Shown piece after piece: positions 1-5,685 of a stretch of DNA of 5,706 nt. The stretch covers positions 1 to 5,706 of the forward strand of contig JAVMKL010000104.1 in assembly GCA_031732875.1 (NCBI GenBank), given 5' to 3'. The notes below the pieces were generated by a model that made no database searches, had not been told where the DNA came from, and saw only the letters and a list, made by a program, of their open reading frames with translations. The stretch is from JAVMKJ01 sp031732875. GTDB lineage: Bacteria; Pseudomonadota; Gammaproteobacteria; Competibacterales; Competibacteraceae. Made by a program: the position numbers and the translations under genes. The stretch's first letter is position 1. Each line of letters opens with the position of its first letter.

Positions 1-218
1 TCGCCCAGGAAGATTTCGCACCAGTGAATCTTGCGCTGGCCGCCGTAGGCCTCCTCGACCGCGGCGTCCCAAACCCGCAGCGAGGCCCGGGTGATGTCGG
101 GACCGATACCGTCGCCTTCCACGAAGCCGACGATGGGTTGTTCCGGAACGTGTAGCTTGCCGTCCTTGACGGAAATTTTCTCACCGCTCGTGGGGATGCG
201 GATATGCTTGTACGCCAT
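1..218 (-). CDS. icd: NADP-dependent isocitrate dehydrogenase, N-terminal part (runs off the left edge)
   Basis: Isocitrate dehydrogenase oxidatively decarboxylates isocitrate to 2-oxoglutarate in the cytoplasmic TCA cycle. Only the first 72 codons and part of the next are in the window. The translation starts MAYKHIRIPTSGEKISVKDG and continues through LHVPEQPIVGFVEGDGIGPD, which closely follows the E. coli Icd N-terminus. EGDGIGPDI (about residues 33-41) is the signature of the isocitrate/isopropylmalate dehydrogenase fold, and the lysine-rich beta segment before it is typical of the bacterial NADP enzyme. The ATG at 218-216 has a strong AGGAGG ribosome site at 228-223, which fixes the start. 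The catalytic and cofactor-specificity residues lie outside the window, so NADP use is inferred from the N-terminal match. The gene is divergent from oxyR. Confidence 0.93.
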   Translation of the reverse strand, partial: MAYKHIRIPTSGEKISVKDGKLHVPEQPIVGFVEGDGIGPDITRASLRVWDAAVEEAYGGQRKIHWCEIFLG

Positions 219-321
219 GAACCCTCCTGACGCTTGATGGTTTCCACAGGGGTTGCTGGAATTCCGAAATGCGCGGTGCGCTTGGAAATAGCCGCGTTCG
301 ACGCGCGAAAAAAGCGCACAT

Positions 322-350
322 AAGCTACACGCAAACGCTTTTTCTGTCCA
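322..350 (-). promoter_or_regulatory. Tentative icd promoter with a PurR/LacI-like box in its spacer
   Basis: On the minus strand TGGACA (350-345, one mismatch to the -35 consensus) is followed after 17 bp by TAGCTT (327-322, a poor -10). The leader to the icd ATG would be about 100 nt. The spacer contains ACGCAAACGCTTTTTC on the plus strand (329-344), which matches 10 of the 12 fixed positions of the enterobacterial PurR consensus ANGCAANCGNTTNCNT. LacI-family operators share this GCAA-N-CG core. Both calls are by eye and the -10 match is weak. I found no convincing oxyR promoter in the same gap. Confidence 0.25.
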
Positions 351-404
351 TGACAAGGGTGGTTGCATTCGCACCCGACGGCTCCTGGTATCGATGATAT
401 CGCC

Positions 405-1334
405 ATGACTCTGAACGAATTACGCTACGTTGTCGCCGTCGCCCGCGAGCGGCATTTCGGCCGGGCCGCCGAGGCCTGCCACATCAGCCAGCCCACCCTG
501 AGCGTGGCGGTGCGCAAGCTGGAGGACGAACTGGGCGTGGCCCTGTTCGAGCGAGCGCCCGGCGAGGTGACGGTCACGCCGGTCGGCCGGCGCATCGTCG
601 AACAGGCGCAACGCGTGCTGGAAGAAGCCGTCGTCATCAGGCAAATCGCCTCGCAGGGGCAGGACGAACTGGCCGGGATGTTGCGGCTCGGGATCATCTA
701 CACCATCGGTCCCTATCTGCTGCCGCATTTAATCCCGCGCTTGCACCGCCGGGCCCCCAACATGCCGCTGCAGATCGAGGAGAATTACACGGCGGTGTTG
801 AGCGAGCGGCTGAAGGAAGGCGAGTTGGACGTGCTGATCCTGTCGCTACCGTTCGAAGAGCCGGGAGTGCTGACCCGGTCGGTGTACGAGGAACCGTTCG
901 TGGTGCTGATGCCGATGGGGCATGCGCTCGAACGGGTCACAGTCGTCGATGCTCCGACCCTGGCCCAGCAGGAACTGCTGCTGTTGGGACCCGGTCATTG
1001 TTTTCGCGACCAGGTGCTGCAGTTTTGTCCGGAATGCAACCGACTGAGCGTGACATCGGACAACATGCAGAAAACCCTGGAAGGCAGTTCGCTGGAAACC
1101 ATCCGGCTGATGGTGGCCACCGGGATGGGCGTTACCGTGCTGCCGTACACCTCGGTCAGCGGCTACGCCTATCCCAGCGATCTGCTCAGCATCCGGCCCT
1201 TCGCGGAACCGGCACCGACTCGGGTGGTGGCCTTGGCTTGGCGCAAGAGCTTCCCGCGCCAGCGCGTCACCGCCCTGTTGGTCGAGGCCATCCGCGCCTG
1301 TCCGCTGGGTGAGGGGGTGCGGTTGCTGGAATGA
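405..1334 (+). CDS. oxyR: OxyR, LysR-type hydrogen-peroxide-sensing transcription factor
   Basis: OxyR is a cytoplasmic tetrameric regulator that switches on peroxide defence genes when H2O2 oxidises a cysteine pair to a disulfide. From the ATG at 405 the protein has 309 residues, close to the 305 of E. coli OxyR. Residues 2-60 form the LysR winged helix-turn-helix (FGRAAEACHISQPTLSVAVR). The rest is the periplasmic-binding-protein-like sensor domain. Counted from this ATG, the peroxidatic Cys199 and resolving Cys208 (GHCFRDQVLQFC) sit at exactly the E. coli numbers, and Thr100, Thr129, His198 and Arg201 also match. This supports 405 over the upstream in-frame TTG at 363, which would add 14 residues. 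No clear Shine-Dalgarno precedes the ATG. A third cysteine, Cys211, forms CPEC with Cys208. The gene is divergent from icd and ends 3 bp from the purK stop. Confidence 0.94.
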   Translation: MTLNELRYVVAVARERHFGRAAEACHISQPTLSVAVRKLEDELGVALFERAPGEVTVTPVGRRIVEQAQRVLEEAVVIRQIASQGQDELAGMLRLGIIYTIGPYLLPHLIPRLHRRAPNMPLQIEENYTAVLSERLKEGELDVLILSLPFEEPGVLTRSVYEEPFVVLMPMGHALERVTVVDAPTLAQQELLLLGPGHCFRDQVLQFCPECNRLSVTSDNMQKTLEGSSLETIRLMVATGMGVTVLPYTSVSGYAYPSDLLSIRPFAEPAPTRVVALAWRKSFPRQRVTALLVEAIRACPLGEGVRLLE

Positions 1335-1337
1335 GTC

Positions 1338-2441
1338 TCAGCCAAACTCGTCGGGGCCGAACCCCACCAGCGGCAGCAGTCGCCTCAACCTCTCCGCCAA
1401 CATATCCGGATCGTCCGCCCGCAGGGTGATGTGCCCCACCTTGCGACCGGGACGCGGCGCCTTGCCGTAGGCGTGGTAATGCGCCCCCGGAACCGCCAGC
1501 ACCGCCGCCGGATCGGGCAAGTCGCCGATGCAGTTCAGCATGGCGCAATGGCCGATGGCCGCGGTCGGACCCAGCGGCAGGCCGAGGATCGCCCGCAGGT
1601 GGTTCTCGAACTGGCTGGTTTCCGCTCCCTCGAGGGTCCAGTGGCCGGAATTGTGGACGCGCGGCGCCATCTCGTTGGGGATCAGGCGACCGTCCTTGAC
1701 GAAGAACTCGATGGCCAGCAACCCGACGTAGTTCAGCCGGTCCAGCAGGCGGCGCGTGTAGTCCCGGCCTTCCGCTTCCAGTTCCGGCGCCGGGAACGGC
1801 GCGCGCGACAGCCGCAGGATGCCGTCGCGATGATGGTTTTCCACCAGCGGATAGAACGCGGTTTCGCCGTCGCGGCCGCGCGCCGCCAGCACCGACACTT
1901 CCCGCTCGAAGGACACGAACCCTTCCAGCAGCAGCGGAACGCCGCCCAGCGCCCGCCAGGCCGGTTCGATGTCCTCGGGCGCGCGCAAAATCCGCTGGCC
2001 CTTGCCGTCGTAGCCCAGCCGGCGGGTTTTCAACACCGCCGGCAGTTCCACCCGCAGCGCGGCGCCGCGCAGTTCCTCCAGGCTGTCGACCGTGGCGAAG
2101 GTCGGGGTCGGGATGCCCAGTTCCCAGAACAGGGTTTTTTCCGACAGCCGGTCCTGCGCCACCGCCAGCGCCCCGGGCGGAGGGAACACCGCCACCTTCC
2201 GCTCCAGCGCTCGGCCCGCCGCCGCCGGTACGTTCTCGAAGTCGAAGGTCACCACCTCGACGCCAGAGGCCAGTTGTTCCAGTCGAGCCTCGTCGTCGTA
2301 GTCGCCCTGGATCAGCGTGGCCACCTGCCCGGCGCAGGCGTCCGCGGCCGGATCGAGTATCTGGAATCGCAGGTTCAACGGATAACCAGCCAGCGCCAGC
2401 ATCCGCGCCAGTTGGCCGCCGCCGACGATGCCGACGTTCAT
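1338..2441 (-). CDS. purK: N5-carboxyaminoimidazole ribonucleotide synthase
   Basis: PurK uses ATP and bicarbonate to convert AIR to N5-CAIR in de novo purine synthesis; PurE then rearranges the product. The 367-residue protein is slightly longer than E. coli PurK (355). Its order of parts fits the ATP-grasp family: a nucleotide-fold start MNVGIVGGGQLARMLALAG (1-19), VVTFDFENVP (63-72), the ATP-binding strand and glycine loop with Lys138 in PAVLKTRRLGYDGKGQ (134-149), FEREVSV (178-184), and the active-site segment NEMAPRVHNSGHWT (256-269). The ATG at 2441-2439 overlaps the purE stop as ATGA, so the two are probably translationally coupled; GGAG about 10 bases upstream, inside purE, can serve as its ribosome site. 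The purK frame is also open upstream across the whole of purE to about 2993. That is best explained by GC-rich composition, because the PurK family start lies at 2441. Confidence 0.95.
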   Translation of the reverse strand: MNVGIVGGGQLARMLALAGYPLNLRFQILDPAADACAGQVATLIQGDYDDEARLEQLASGVEVVTFDFENVPAAAGRALERKVAVFPPPGALAVAQDRLSEKTLFWELGIPTPTFATVDSLEELRGAALRVELPAVLKTRRLGYDGKGQRILRAPEDIEPAWRALGGVPLLLEGFVSFEREVSVLAARGRDGETAFYPLVENHHRDGILRLSRAPFPAPELEAEGRDYTRRLLDRLNYVGLLAIEFFVKDGRLIPNEMAPRVHNSGHWTLEGAETSQFENHLRAILGLPLGPTAAIGHCAMLNCIGDLPDPAAVLAVPGAHYHAYGKAPRPGRKVGHITLRADDPDMLAERLRRLLPLVGFGPDEFG

Positions 2442-2935
2442 GGCTGGTTGCTCCTGGGGTCGGGCCGGTCCAGCACGGTCGCGGTCTGCCGGTCGCGGAA
2501 CGCGCGCGCGGCTTCGCGGATCGCCGGGTATTTGTTGCCGAGCATCGCGGCGGCCAGCAGGGCGGCGTTGATCGCGCCGGCCTTGCCGATGGCCAGGGTA
2601 CCGACCGGGATGCCGCCGGGCATCTGCACGATGGACAGCAGCGAATCGAGGCCGTTGAGCGCTTGCGACTGGACCGGCACGCCCAGCACCGGCAGCACGG
2701 TTTTGGCCGCCGCCATGCCCGGCAGGTGGGCGGCGCCGCCAGCGCCGGCGATGATCGCCTCCAGGCCGCGCGCTTCGGCGTTGGCGGCGTAGTCGAACAG
2801 CAGGTCGGGAGTGCGGTGGGCCGACACCACCCGGACCTCGTAAGGCACGCCGAGCGCGTCCAGCGTGTTCGCGGCGTGCTCCATCGTGCTCCAGTCGGAG
2901 GTGGAGCCCATGATCAGGCCAACCAGGGGATTCAT
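2438..2935 (-). CDS. purE: N5-carboxyaminoimidazole ribonucleotide mutase, class I
   Basis: PurE moves the carboxylate of N5-CAIR from nitrogen to carbon to give CAIR. The 165-residue protein matches the short class I bacterial enzyme (E. coli, 169). Visible signatures are MGSTSDW (9-15), SAHRTPD (38-44) with His40 equivalent to catalytic His45 of E. coli, the phosphate-binding loop IAGAGGAAHLPGM (62-74), and PVLGVPV, SIVQMPGGIPVGTLAIG and GKAGAINAALLA. The presence of PurK next door agrees with the class I, N5-CAIR-dependent route. The ATG at 2935-2933 is the only ATG, GTG or TTG after the in-frame TGA at 2992-2990, so the start is well constrained even though no good Shine-Dalgarno is visible. 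The stop overlaps the purK start by four bases, giving a purE-purK operon. Confidence 0.96.
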   Translation of the reverse strand: MNPLVGLIMGSTSDWSTMEHAANTLDALGVPYEVRVVSAHRTPDLLFDYAANAEARGLEAIIAGAGGAAHLPGMAAAKTVLPVLGVPVQSQALNGLDSLLSIVQMPGGIPVGTLAIGKAGAINAALLAAAMLGNKYPAIREAARAFRDRQTATVLDRPDPRSNQP

Positions 2936-2971
2936 GAACGCGTTGTCCAGGCCAAGTCGACGATTTCCAAT

Positions 2972-2992
2972 TGAGGAGGGATTCGGTCCTCA
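2972..2992. repeat. Inverted repeat TGAGGA-N9-TCCTCA upstream of purE
   Basis: Perfect 6-bp arms at 2972-2977 and 2987-2992 flank a 9-base centre. The repeat lies about 40 bp upstream of the purE ATG, next to the candidate -10 and over the expected transcription start. That position suits an operator better than a leader hairpin. It does not resemble the PurR box. A 6-bp inverted repeat can arise by chance, so the regulatory role is speculative. Confidence 0.3.
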
Positions 2993-3020
2993 TTATGCAT
3001 TTTCCGCCATGCGCTGGCGA
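2992..3020 (-). promoter_or_regulatory. Candidate purEK promoter
   Basis: On the minus strand TCGCCA (3020-3015, 4 of 6 matches to the -35 consensus) is separated by 17 bp from CATAAT (2997-2992, 5 of 6 matches to the -10). It would start transcription near 2985 and give a leader of about 50 nt to the purE ATG. It lies in the correct intergenic gap, but the -35 is weak. Confidence 0.35.
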
Positions 3021-3210
3021 CCCGATGCGTCCAAACCGACAAATTACCTAACAATGATTCGGGGCGGATTGAATTGAACCATAATTGATTGATTGCGATC
3101 CGGAGCAGGCGGCTGCCCGTCGGGCGATGCCGGTTCCGGGTTTCATCACCCGACCGTCGTTCGGCGATAAGCGGTCGAACAACTTGTGCACTTTCTTTGG
3201 GAAAATTAAG

Positions 3211-3663
3211 ATGATACAGAACTTTCGCAAAATGGCCGGCGGCATTCTGCTGGCCATGTCCTTGCTGGTGAGCGGTCTGGCGCTGGCGGCCGATGTCAAG
3301 CAGCCGGTCGGCAAGGTCTCGATTCAGGAAACCCAGTTTGGGCTGGTTCTGGGCGGCAGTTCCGGCGGCGGCACGCTGACGTTCAAGGGCAAGAAGTATC
3401 CGTTCAAGCTCAAGGGCCTAAGCGCTGGCCTCAACGTGGGCGTCTCGAAGATGAGCGCCGTCGGCGAAGTATACGACCTGAAGAAAGTTTCCCAATTCCC
3501 GGGCACCTACACCAAGCTGGAAGCGAGCGTCGCCTTGGGCGGTGGCGTGGGCGGCATGCGCTTGCAGAATGAGAACGGGGTGATCATGACCCTGCGCTCG
3601 CGGACCAAGGGTTTGGATCTCAACCTCGGAAATGTGACCGGCCTCACGGTCACGATGGAGTAA
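3211..3663 (+). CDS. Small exported protein of unknown function
   Basis: The product has 150 residues. MIQNFRKMAG and a hydrophobic stretch (about 10-25) ending ALA before ADVK form a classical Sec signal peptide, with likely cleavage after Ala26. The absence of a lipobox cysteine argues for a soluble periplasmic or outer-surface protein rather than a lipoprotein. The mature part is glycine-rich and beta-strand-like: GSSGGGTLTFKGKKYPFKLK (about 49-68), then GEVYDLKKVSQFPGTY (85-100), a VALGGGVGGM segment, and ENGVIMTLRS near the end. The GxGTLxFxGKxYPFKxxGLS pattern recalls small conserved exported proteins of proteobacteria, and the order of parts faintly resembles the DUF1134/YSC84-like group. 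That is from memory and I do not assign a family. The start at 3211 is chosen because it places the signal peptide at the N-terminus; the ribosome site is weak. Confidence 0.8.
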   Translation: MIQNFRKMAGGILLAMSLLVSGLALAADVKQPVGKVSIQETQFGLVLGGSSGGGTLTFKGKKYPFKLKGLSAGLNVGVSKMSAVGEVYDLKKVSQFPGTYTKLEASVALGGGVGGMRLQNENGVIMTLRSRTKGLDLNLGNVTGLTVTME

Positions 3664-3683
3664 GGGGCTGCAAGCATTCGGTT

Positions 3684-3711
3684 CCCGTTCCCCCATTCAT
3701 GGGGGCGTGGG
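3684..3711 (+). terminator. Hairpin downstream of the exported-protein gene, possible terminator
   Basis: CCCCC (3690-3694), loop ATTCAT, then GGGGG (3701-3705) form a strong stem. An outer CCC/GGG stem extends it across a three-base internal loop (3684-3686 with 3709-3711). It begins about 20 bases after the stop at 3663. No T-run follows, so it may be an end-stabilising hairpin rather than a classical intrinsic terminator. Confidence 0.4.
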
Positions 3712-3838
3712 TCAGGGTGACGAGGTAAGGCGTTGATTCTACCCTTCAGAGAAACGGTATTACTCTCACCGAACGCTTCGCCCCCCGCCTCGAGTACGAT
3801 TTTTCCGGCACTTTCGACGAGACCCATCCGGGCGCCTT

Positions 3839-4273
3839 ATGGAATCGCACATCGCCGACATCACCCACGTCATCCAACTCTCGGTCGCACCGGCGTTCCT
3901 GCTCGTCGCCATCGGTACCCTGATTACGATCCTGAGTAACCGGCTGGGGCGGATCGTCGACCGTCGACGGGTGTTGCAGGATCGGCTGGTCAACCTCACT
4001 GGCGACCACGCGACAGAGGTGGCGGAGGAATTGACCCAGTTGACCCACCGGGGCGCCTTGATCTACTTCGCGATCCTGTCCGCCGTTCTGGGCGCGTTAC
4101 TGGTGTGCCTGGTGGTGGCGGGAGCATTTATCGGGGCGTTGCTGTCGGTGGAACTGGCGGAGGTAGTGGCCGGCCTGTTCGTGCTGGCGATGGGGACCAT
4201 GGTGGTGGCCTGGAGCCTGCTCCTGCGCGAGGTCTATCTCGCCGTCCGGGCTGGCGCCCACAACCGGCGGTAG
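3839..4273 (+). CDS. DUF2721-family inner-membrane protein
   Basis: The 144-residue product has three hydrophobic segments: about 12-33 (IQLSVAPAFLLVAIGTLITI), 74-100 (IYFAILSAVLGALLVCLVVA) and 107-130. The first is followed by a basic NRLGRIVDRRR stretch. The pattern IQLSVAPAFLL, RLGRIVDRRR, LxxLxHRG and a final LLLREVYLAV fits my recollection of DUF2721 (three-helix proteins of about 130-150 residues, function unknown). An acidic and polar loop (about 48-70) separates helices 1 and 2 and is likely cytoplasmic by the positive-inside rule. No Shine-Dalgarno is obvious before the ATG at 3839, but the family motif begins right after it. It is not clearly in an operon: 175 bp separate it from the gene before, and decayed sequence follows. 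Confidence 0.82.
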   Translation: MESHIADITHVIQLSVAPAFLLVAIGTLITILSNRLGRIVDRRRVLQDRLVNLTGDHATEVAEELTQLTHRGALIYFAILSAVLGALLVCLVVAGAFIGALLSVELAEVVAGLFVLAMGTMVVAWSLLLREVYLAVRAGAHNRR

Positions 4274-4283
4274 GAAAAAACAG

Positions 4284-4590
4284 GTGCGATTCAAAGTGAT
4301 GCAACGATGGGCTGACCGGTCCCGGCCGCTGCAAATAGCGATCACCAGCGGTCACCGGATCATCCTCACCGATCAGCCCTGACGAAGGGCGCCAACACGT
4401 CCAGGACCGTCGGCCGAATTGGAAGTCGTCATCGGTCGCGTGAAGTTCGATGCGATTCTGACCCGCTCGAACACGTCGCGCGAACGCGCGCTGACCGAAG
4501 TGCGGCTAGACAGCCGGTTTGGCGAACCGGACCGGAACCGCCTCTGGCGCTTCGTGTTCGTTCGGAAGAACGTTTTGAAACGAAGGAACC
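4284..4590 (+). pseudogene. Frame-disrupted remnant resembling the OsmC/Ohr family
   Basis: This gap is free of an intact gene but reads like coding DNA. From GTG 4284 the frame gives VRFKVMQRWADRSRPLQIAI then TSGHRIILTDQP before TGA at 4380-4382. One frame over, 4382-4402 reads TKGANTS. Back in the first frame, 4404-4421 reads GPSAEL and then VVIGRVKFDAILTR, staying open with mostly G or C in third positions to about 4580. Joined, GHRIILTDQP-TKGANTS-GPSAEL recalls the OsmC hallmark (HxLxxDEP, then GGxDTGPxPxELL). The usual LLLAALGAC segment with its peroxidatic cysteine is missing, so any peroxidase would be dead. The later stretch TEVRLDSRFGEPDRNRL loosely resembles the C-terminal strand-helix of the family. 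The frame formally continues to 4703, but this overlaps the next gene. The family call is by eye; coding decay is better supported than the family. Confidence 0.4.
4559..4576 (+). terminator. Short hairpin followed by TTTT, weak terminator candidate
   Basis: CGTTC-GGAA-GAACG (4559-4572) is a 5-bp stem with a tetraloop, followed directly by TTTT (4573-4576). It ends 6 bp before the ribosome site of the DUF4239 gene. The stem is short and the T-run minimal, so it could be a weak terminator, a leader structure for the next gene, or chance. Confidence 0.25.
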
Positions 4591-5361
4591 ATGAACAACA
4601 TCATTCACTACCCATGGCTTGTTTTCGCGCTCTCCTTCATCACGATGTGGCTGTCGGCGTGGATCGGGCGGTCCTTTCTCGGGAGGCGATACAAACTAAA
4701 TGAGGAGATGCGTGAAGACTTTAACGTTATCCTGACCGCTACGCTGACCCTGCTCGGACTCATTATCGGATTCAGCTTTTCGATGGCGATCAGCCGGTAC
4801 GATCAGCGCAAGAACCTTGAGGAAGCAGAAGCCAATGCAATCGGCACCGAATATATCCGGGCCGACCTGTTGCCGGCTTCGGATGCGGCAAAAGTACGCA
4901 CGCTGCTGCGGAACTACCTCGACCAGCGGATCTTGTTCTATAGAACCCACGATGATCCACCGCTTCAGCAGGAGATCAATACCCGTACGGCCCAAGTGCA
5001 GGCCGAGCTGTGGTCCGCCATCCAGGTTCCGGCCGCGGCGCAGCCAACCCCCATTGTCGCTCTGGCCGTTTCGGGCATGAACGATGTGTTGAACTCACAG
5101 GGATACACCCAGGCGGCTTTGTGGAATCGAATCCCCATCGCGGCATGGAGTCTGATGGTGGCCATCGCCATCTGTTGCAACGTGTTGGTCGGCTACGGTA
5201 TGCGCAGCGTTACCAGGGGAGCCGAATTGCTTCTGGTTCTCCCGTTGGTGGTCTCCATCGCGTTTATGCTCATCGCGGACATTGATACCCCACGCCACGG
5301 CGTCATTCGCGTGATCCCCCAAAATCTGATTAGCCTGGCTGAATCCCTGCGCGTGCATTAA
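4591..5361 (+). CDS. DUF4239 (bestrophin-like domain) membrane protein
   Basis: The 256-residue product has four predicted membrane helices: about 8-28, 46-66, 182-203 and 212-229. They are arranged as two hairpins around a hydrophilic middle (about 68-180). Key family traits are LLGLIIGFSFSMAISRYDQR (54-73), EAEANAIGTEYIRADLLP (78-95) and LLRNYLDQRILFY (105-117), which match my knowledge of DUF4239, a group with distant likeness to bestrophin channels. No function is established for this group. The ATG at 4591 follows GAAGGA (4582-4587) at short spacing. The first 30 codons use more A/T-ending codons than the neighbours. A small GAAAG-N5-CTTTC hairpin (5371-5385) lies just past the stop, without a T-run. 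Upstream and downstream sequences are decayed, so it appears monocistronic. Confidence 0.83.
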   Translation: MNNIIHYPWLVFALSFITMWLSAWIGRSFLGRRYKLNEEMREDFNVILTATLTLLGLIIGFSFSMAISRYDQRKNLEEAEANAIGTEYIRADLLPASDAAKVRTLLRNYLDQRILFYRTHDDPPLQQEINTRTAQVQAELWSAIQVPAAAQPTPIVALAVSGMNDVLNSQGYTQAALWNRIPIAAWSLMVAIAICCNVLVGYGMRSVTRGAELLLVLPLVVSIAFMLIADIDTPRHGVIRVIPQNLISLAESLRVH

Positions 5362-5380
5362 ACGGCAGCGGAAAGCTTGC

Positions 5381-5642
5381 CTTTCACGGGCACCCTACAA
5401 CGGCTCGACCCAATCAACGCGGAACAACGCCGAAGGTCGGTTCGAGCCGAGCATCGCTCACCCCCACGGGGGCGACATCCACCTTTACCTGGTCGCCCAA
5501 AGCGGCACGCCCACGGCGAACAAGGCGGGCGGAGCCAACCCCGCCATCGCGCTGATGGCGGTGCTGAGCAACAAGCCGCCGGCGAAGGTTTGTCGAACGT
5601 GATCGTCCGTTCGATCCGCCCGCCGTGTTGAAACTTCACTAA
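5381..5642 (+). pseudogene. Frame-disrupted coding remnant of unknown family
   Basis: There is no intact start, but the frame through 5435 reads PYNGSTQSTRNNAEGRFEPS, then HPHGGDIHLYLVAQSGTPT, then ANKAGGANPAIALMAVLSNK and PPAKV before TGA at 5600-5602. Its codons end in G or C in the great majority of cases, as in the real genes here, and the other two frames lack such protein-like composition. Dropping one T from GTTTGTCG near 5588-5593 restores a reading VVERDRPFDPPAVLKLH that ends at TAA 5640-5642. This looks like the C-terminal end of a gene that lost its start and took one frameshift. A sequencing indel is possible. I do not recognise the family. Confidence 0.4.
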
Positions 5643-5657
5643 TCAGGATATCGGGTC

Positions 5658-5685
5658 ATTCCTTAATTTAAGGAATTTTAAGGAG
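5658..5685 (+). promoter_or_regulatory. AT-rich palindrome overlapping a duplicated Shine-Dalgarno, possible operator or RNA switch
   Basis: ATTCCTTAA-T-TTAAGGAAT (5658-5676) is a perfect 9-bp inverted repeat with one central base. The word TTTAAGGA occurs twice, at 5667-5674 and 5677-5684. The second copy contains the likely ribosome site AAGGAG (5680-5685), five bases before the ATG at 5691. The left arm TCCTTAA (5660-5666) can pair with either copy. Possible roles are a symmetric protein operator, or a leader in which pairing hides or frees the ribosome site. The sequence shows the repeats; the role is inferred. Confidence 0.45.

Larger units (their letters stand above)
2936..3210. other. 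Divergent intergenic region between purE and the exported-protein gene
   Basis: This 275-bp gap has no convincing gene and has AT-rich patches unlike the flanking genes. Besides the purE-side elements it holds a plus-strand CATAAT (3080-3085, 5 of 6 matches to a -10) in an ATTG-rich stretch, with no acceptable -35 at the usual distance. If that is the promoter of the rightward gene, its leader would be about 120 nt. Within that leader CGGGT-TTCATC-ACCCG is a short hairpin candidate. The frame is open from 3085, but reading upstream of 3211 puts unlikely sequence before a good signal peptide. Confidence 0.5.

Noticed and set aside
363..404. TTG at 363 as the oxyR start
   Set aside because: Starting at ATG 405 puts Thr100, Cys199 and Cys208 at the E. 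coli numbers; the extra 14 residues match no family N-terminus.
219..404. OxyR binding site (ATAG-N7-CTAT repeats) for autoregulation
   Set aside because: Only a single ATAG at 288-291 is present; the expected spaced partners are absent.
1431..2792. Long open frame on the plus strand opposite purK and purE
   Set aside because: It lies antisense to two well-identified genes, its translation is dominated by Arg, Gln, His and Ala as expected from GC-rich antisense frames, and it has no recognisable domain.
2442..2993. Upstream extension of the purK frame through purE, suggesting a fusion or overlapping gene
   Set aside because: The extension is low-complexity Arg/Gly/Pro-rich sequence, purE is intact in its own frame, and the ATGA overlap plus the family N-terminus set the purK start at 2441.
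3085..3210. N-terminal extension of the exported protein from the ATG at 3085
   Set aside because: It would bury the signal peptide 42 residues inside the protein and its sequence is not protein-like; the candidate -10 overlaps this ATG.
3184..3212. TTGTGC-N17-TAAGAT promoter before the exported-protein gene
   Set aside because: The -10 would overlap the ATG, putting transcription start inside the gene.
5358..5639. Minus-strand open frame opposite the right-hand remnant
   Set aside because: The translation is Arg/Cys/Pro-rich, and its codon third positions are less biased than the plus-strand frame; it looks like a shadow.
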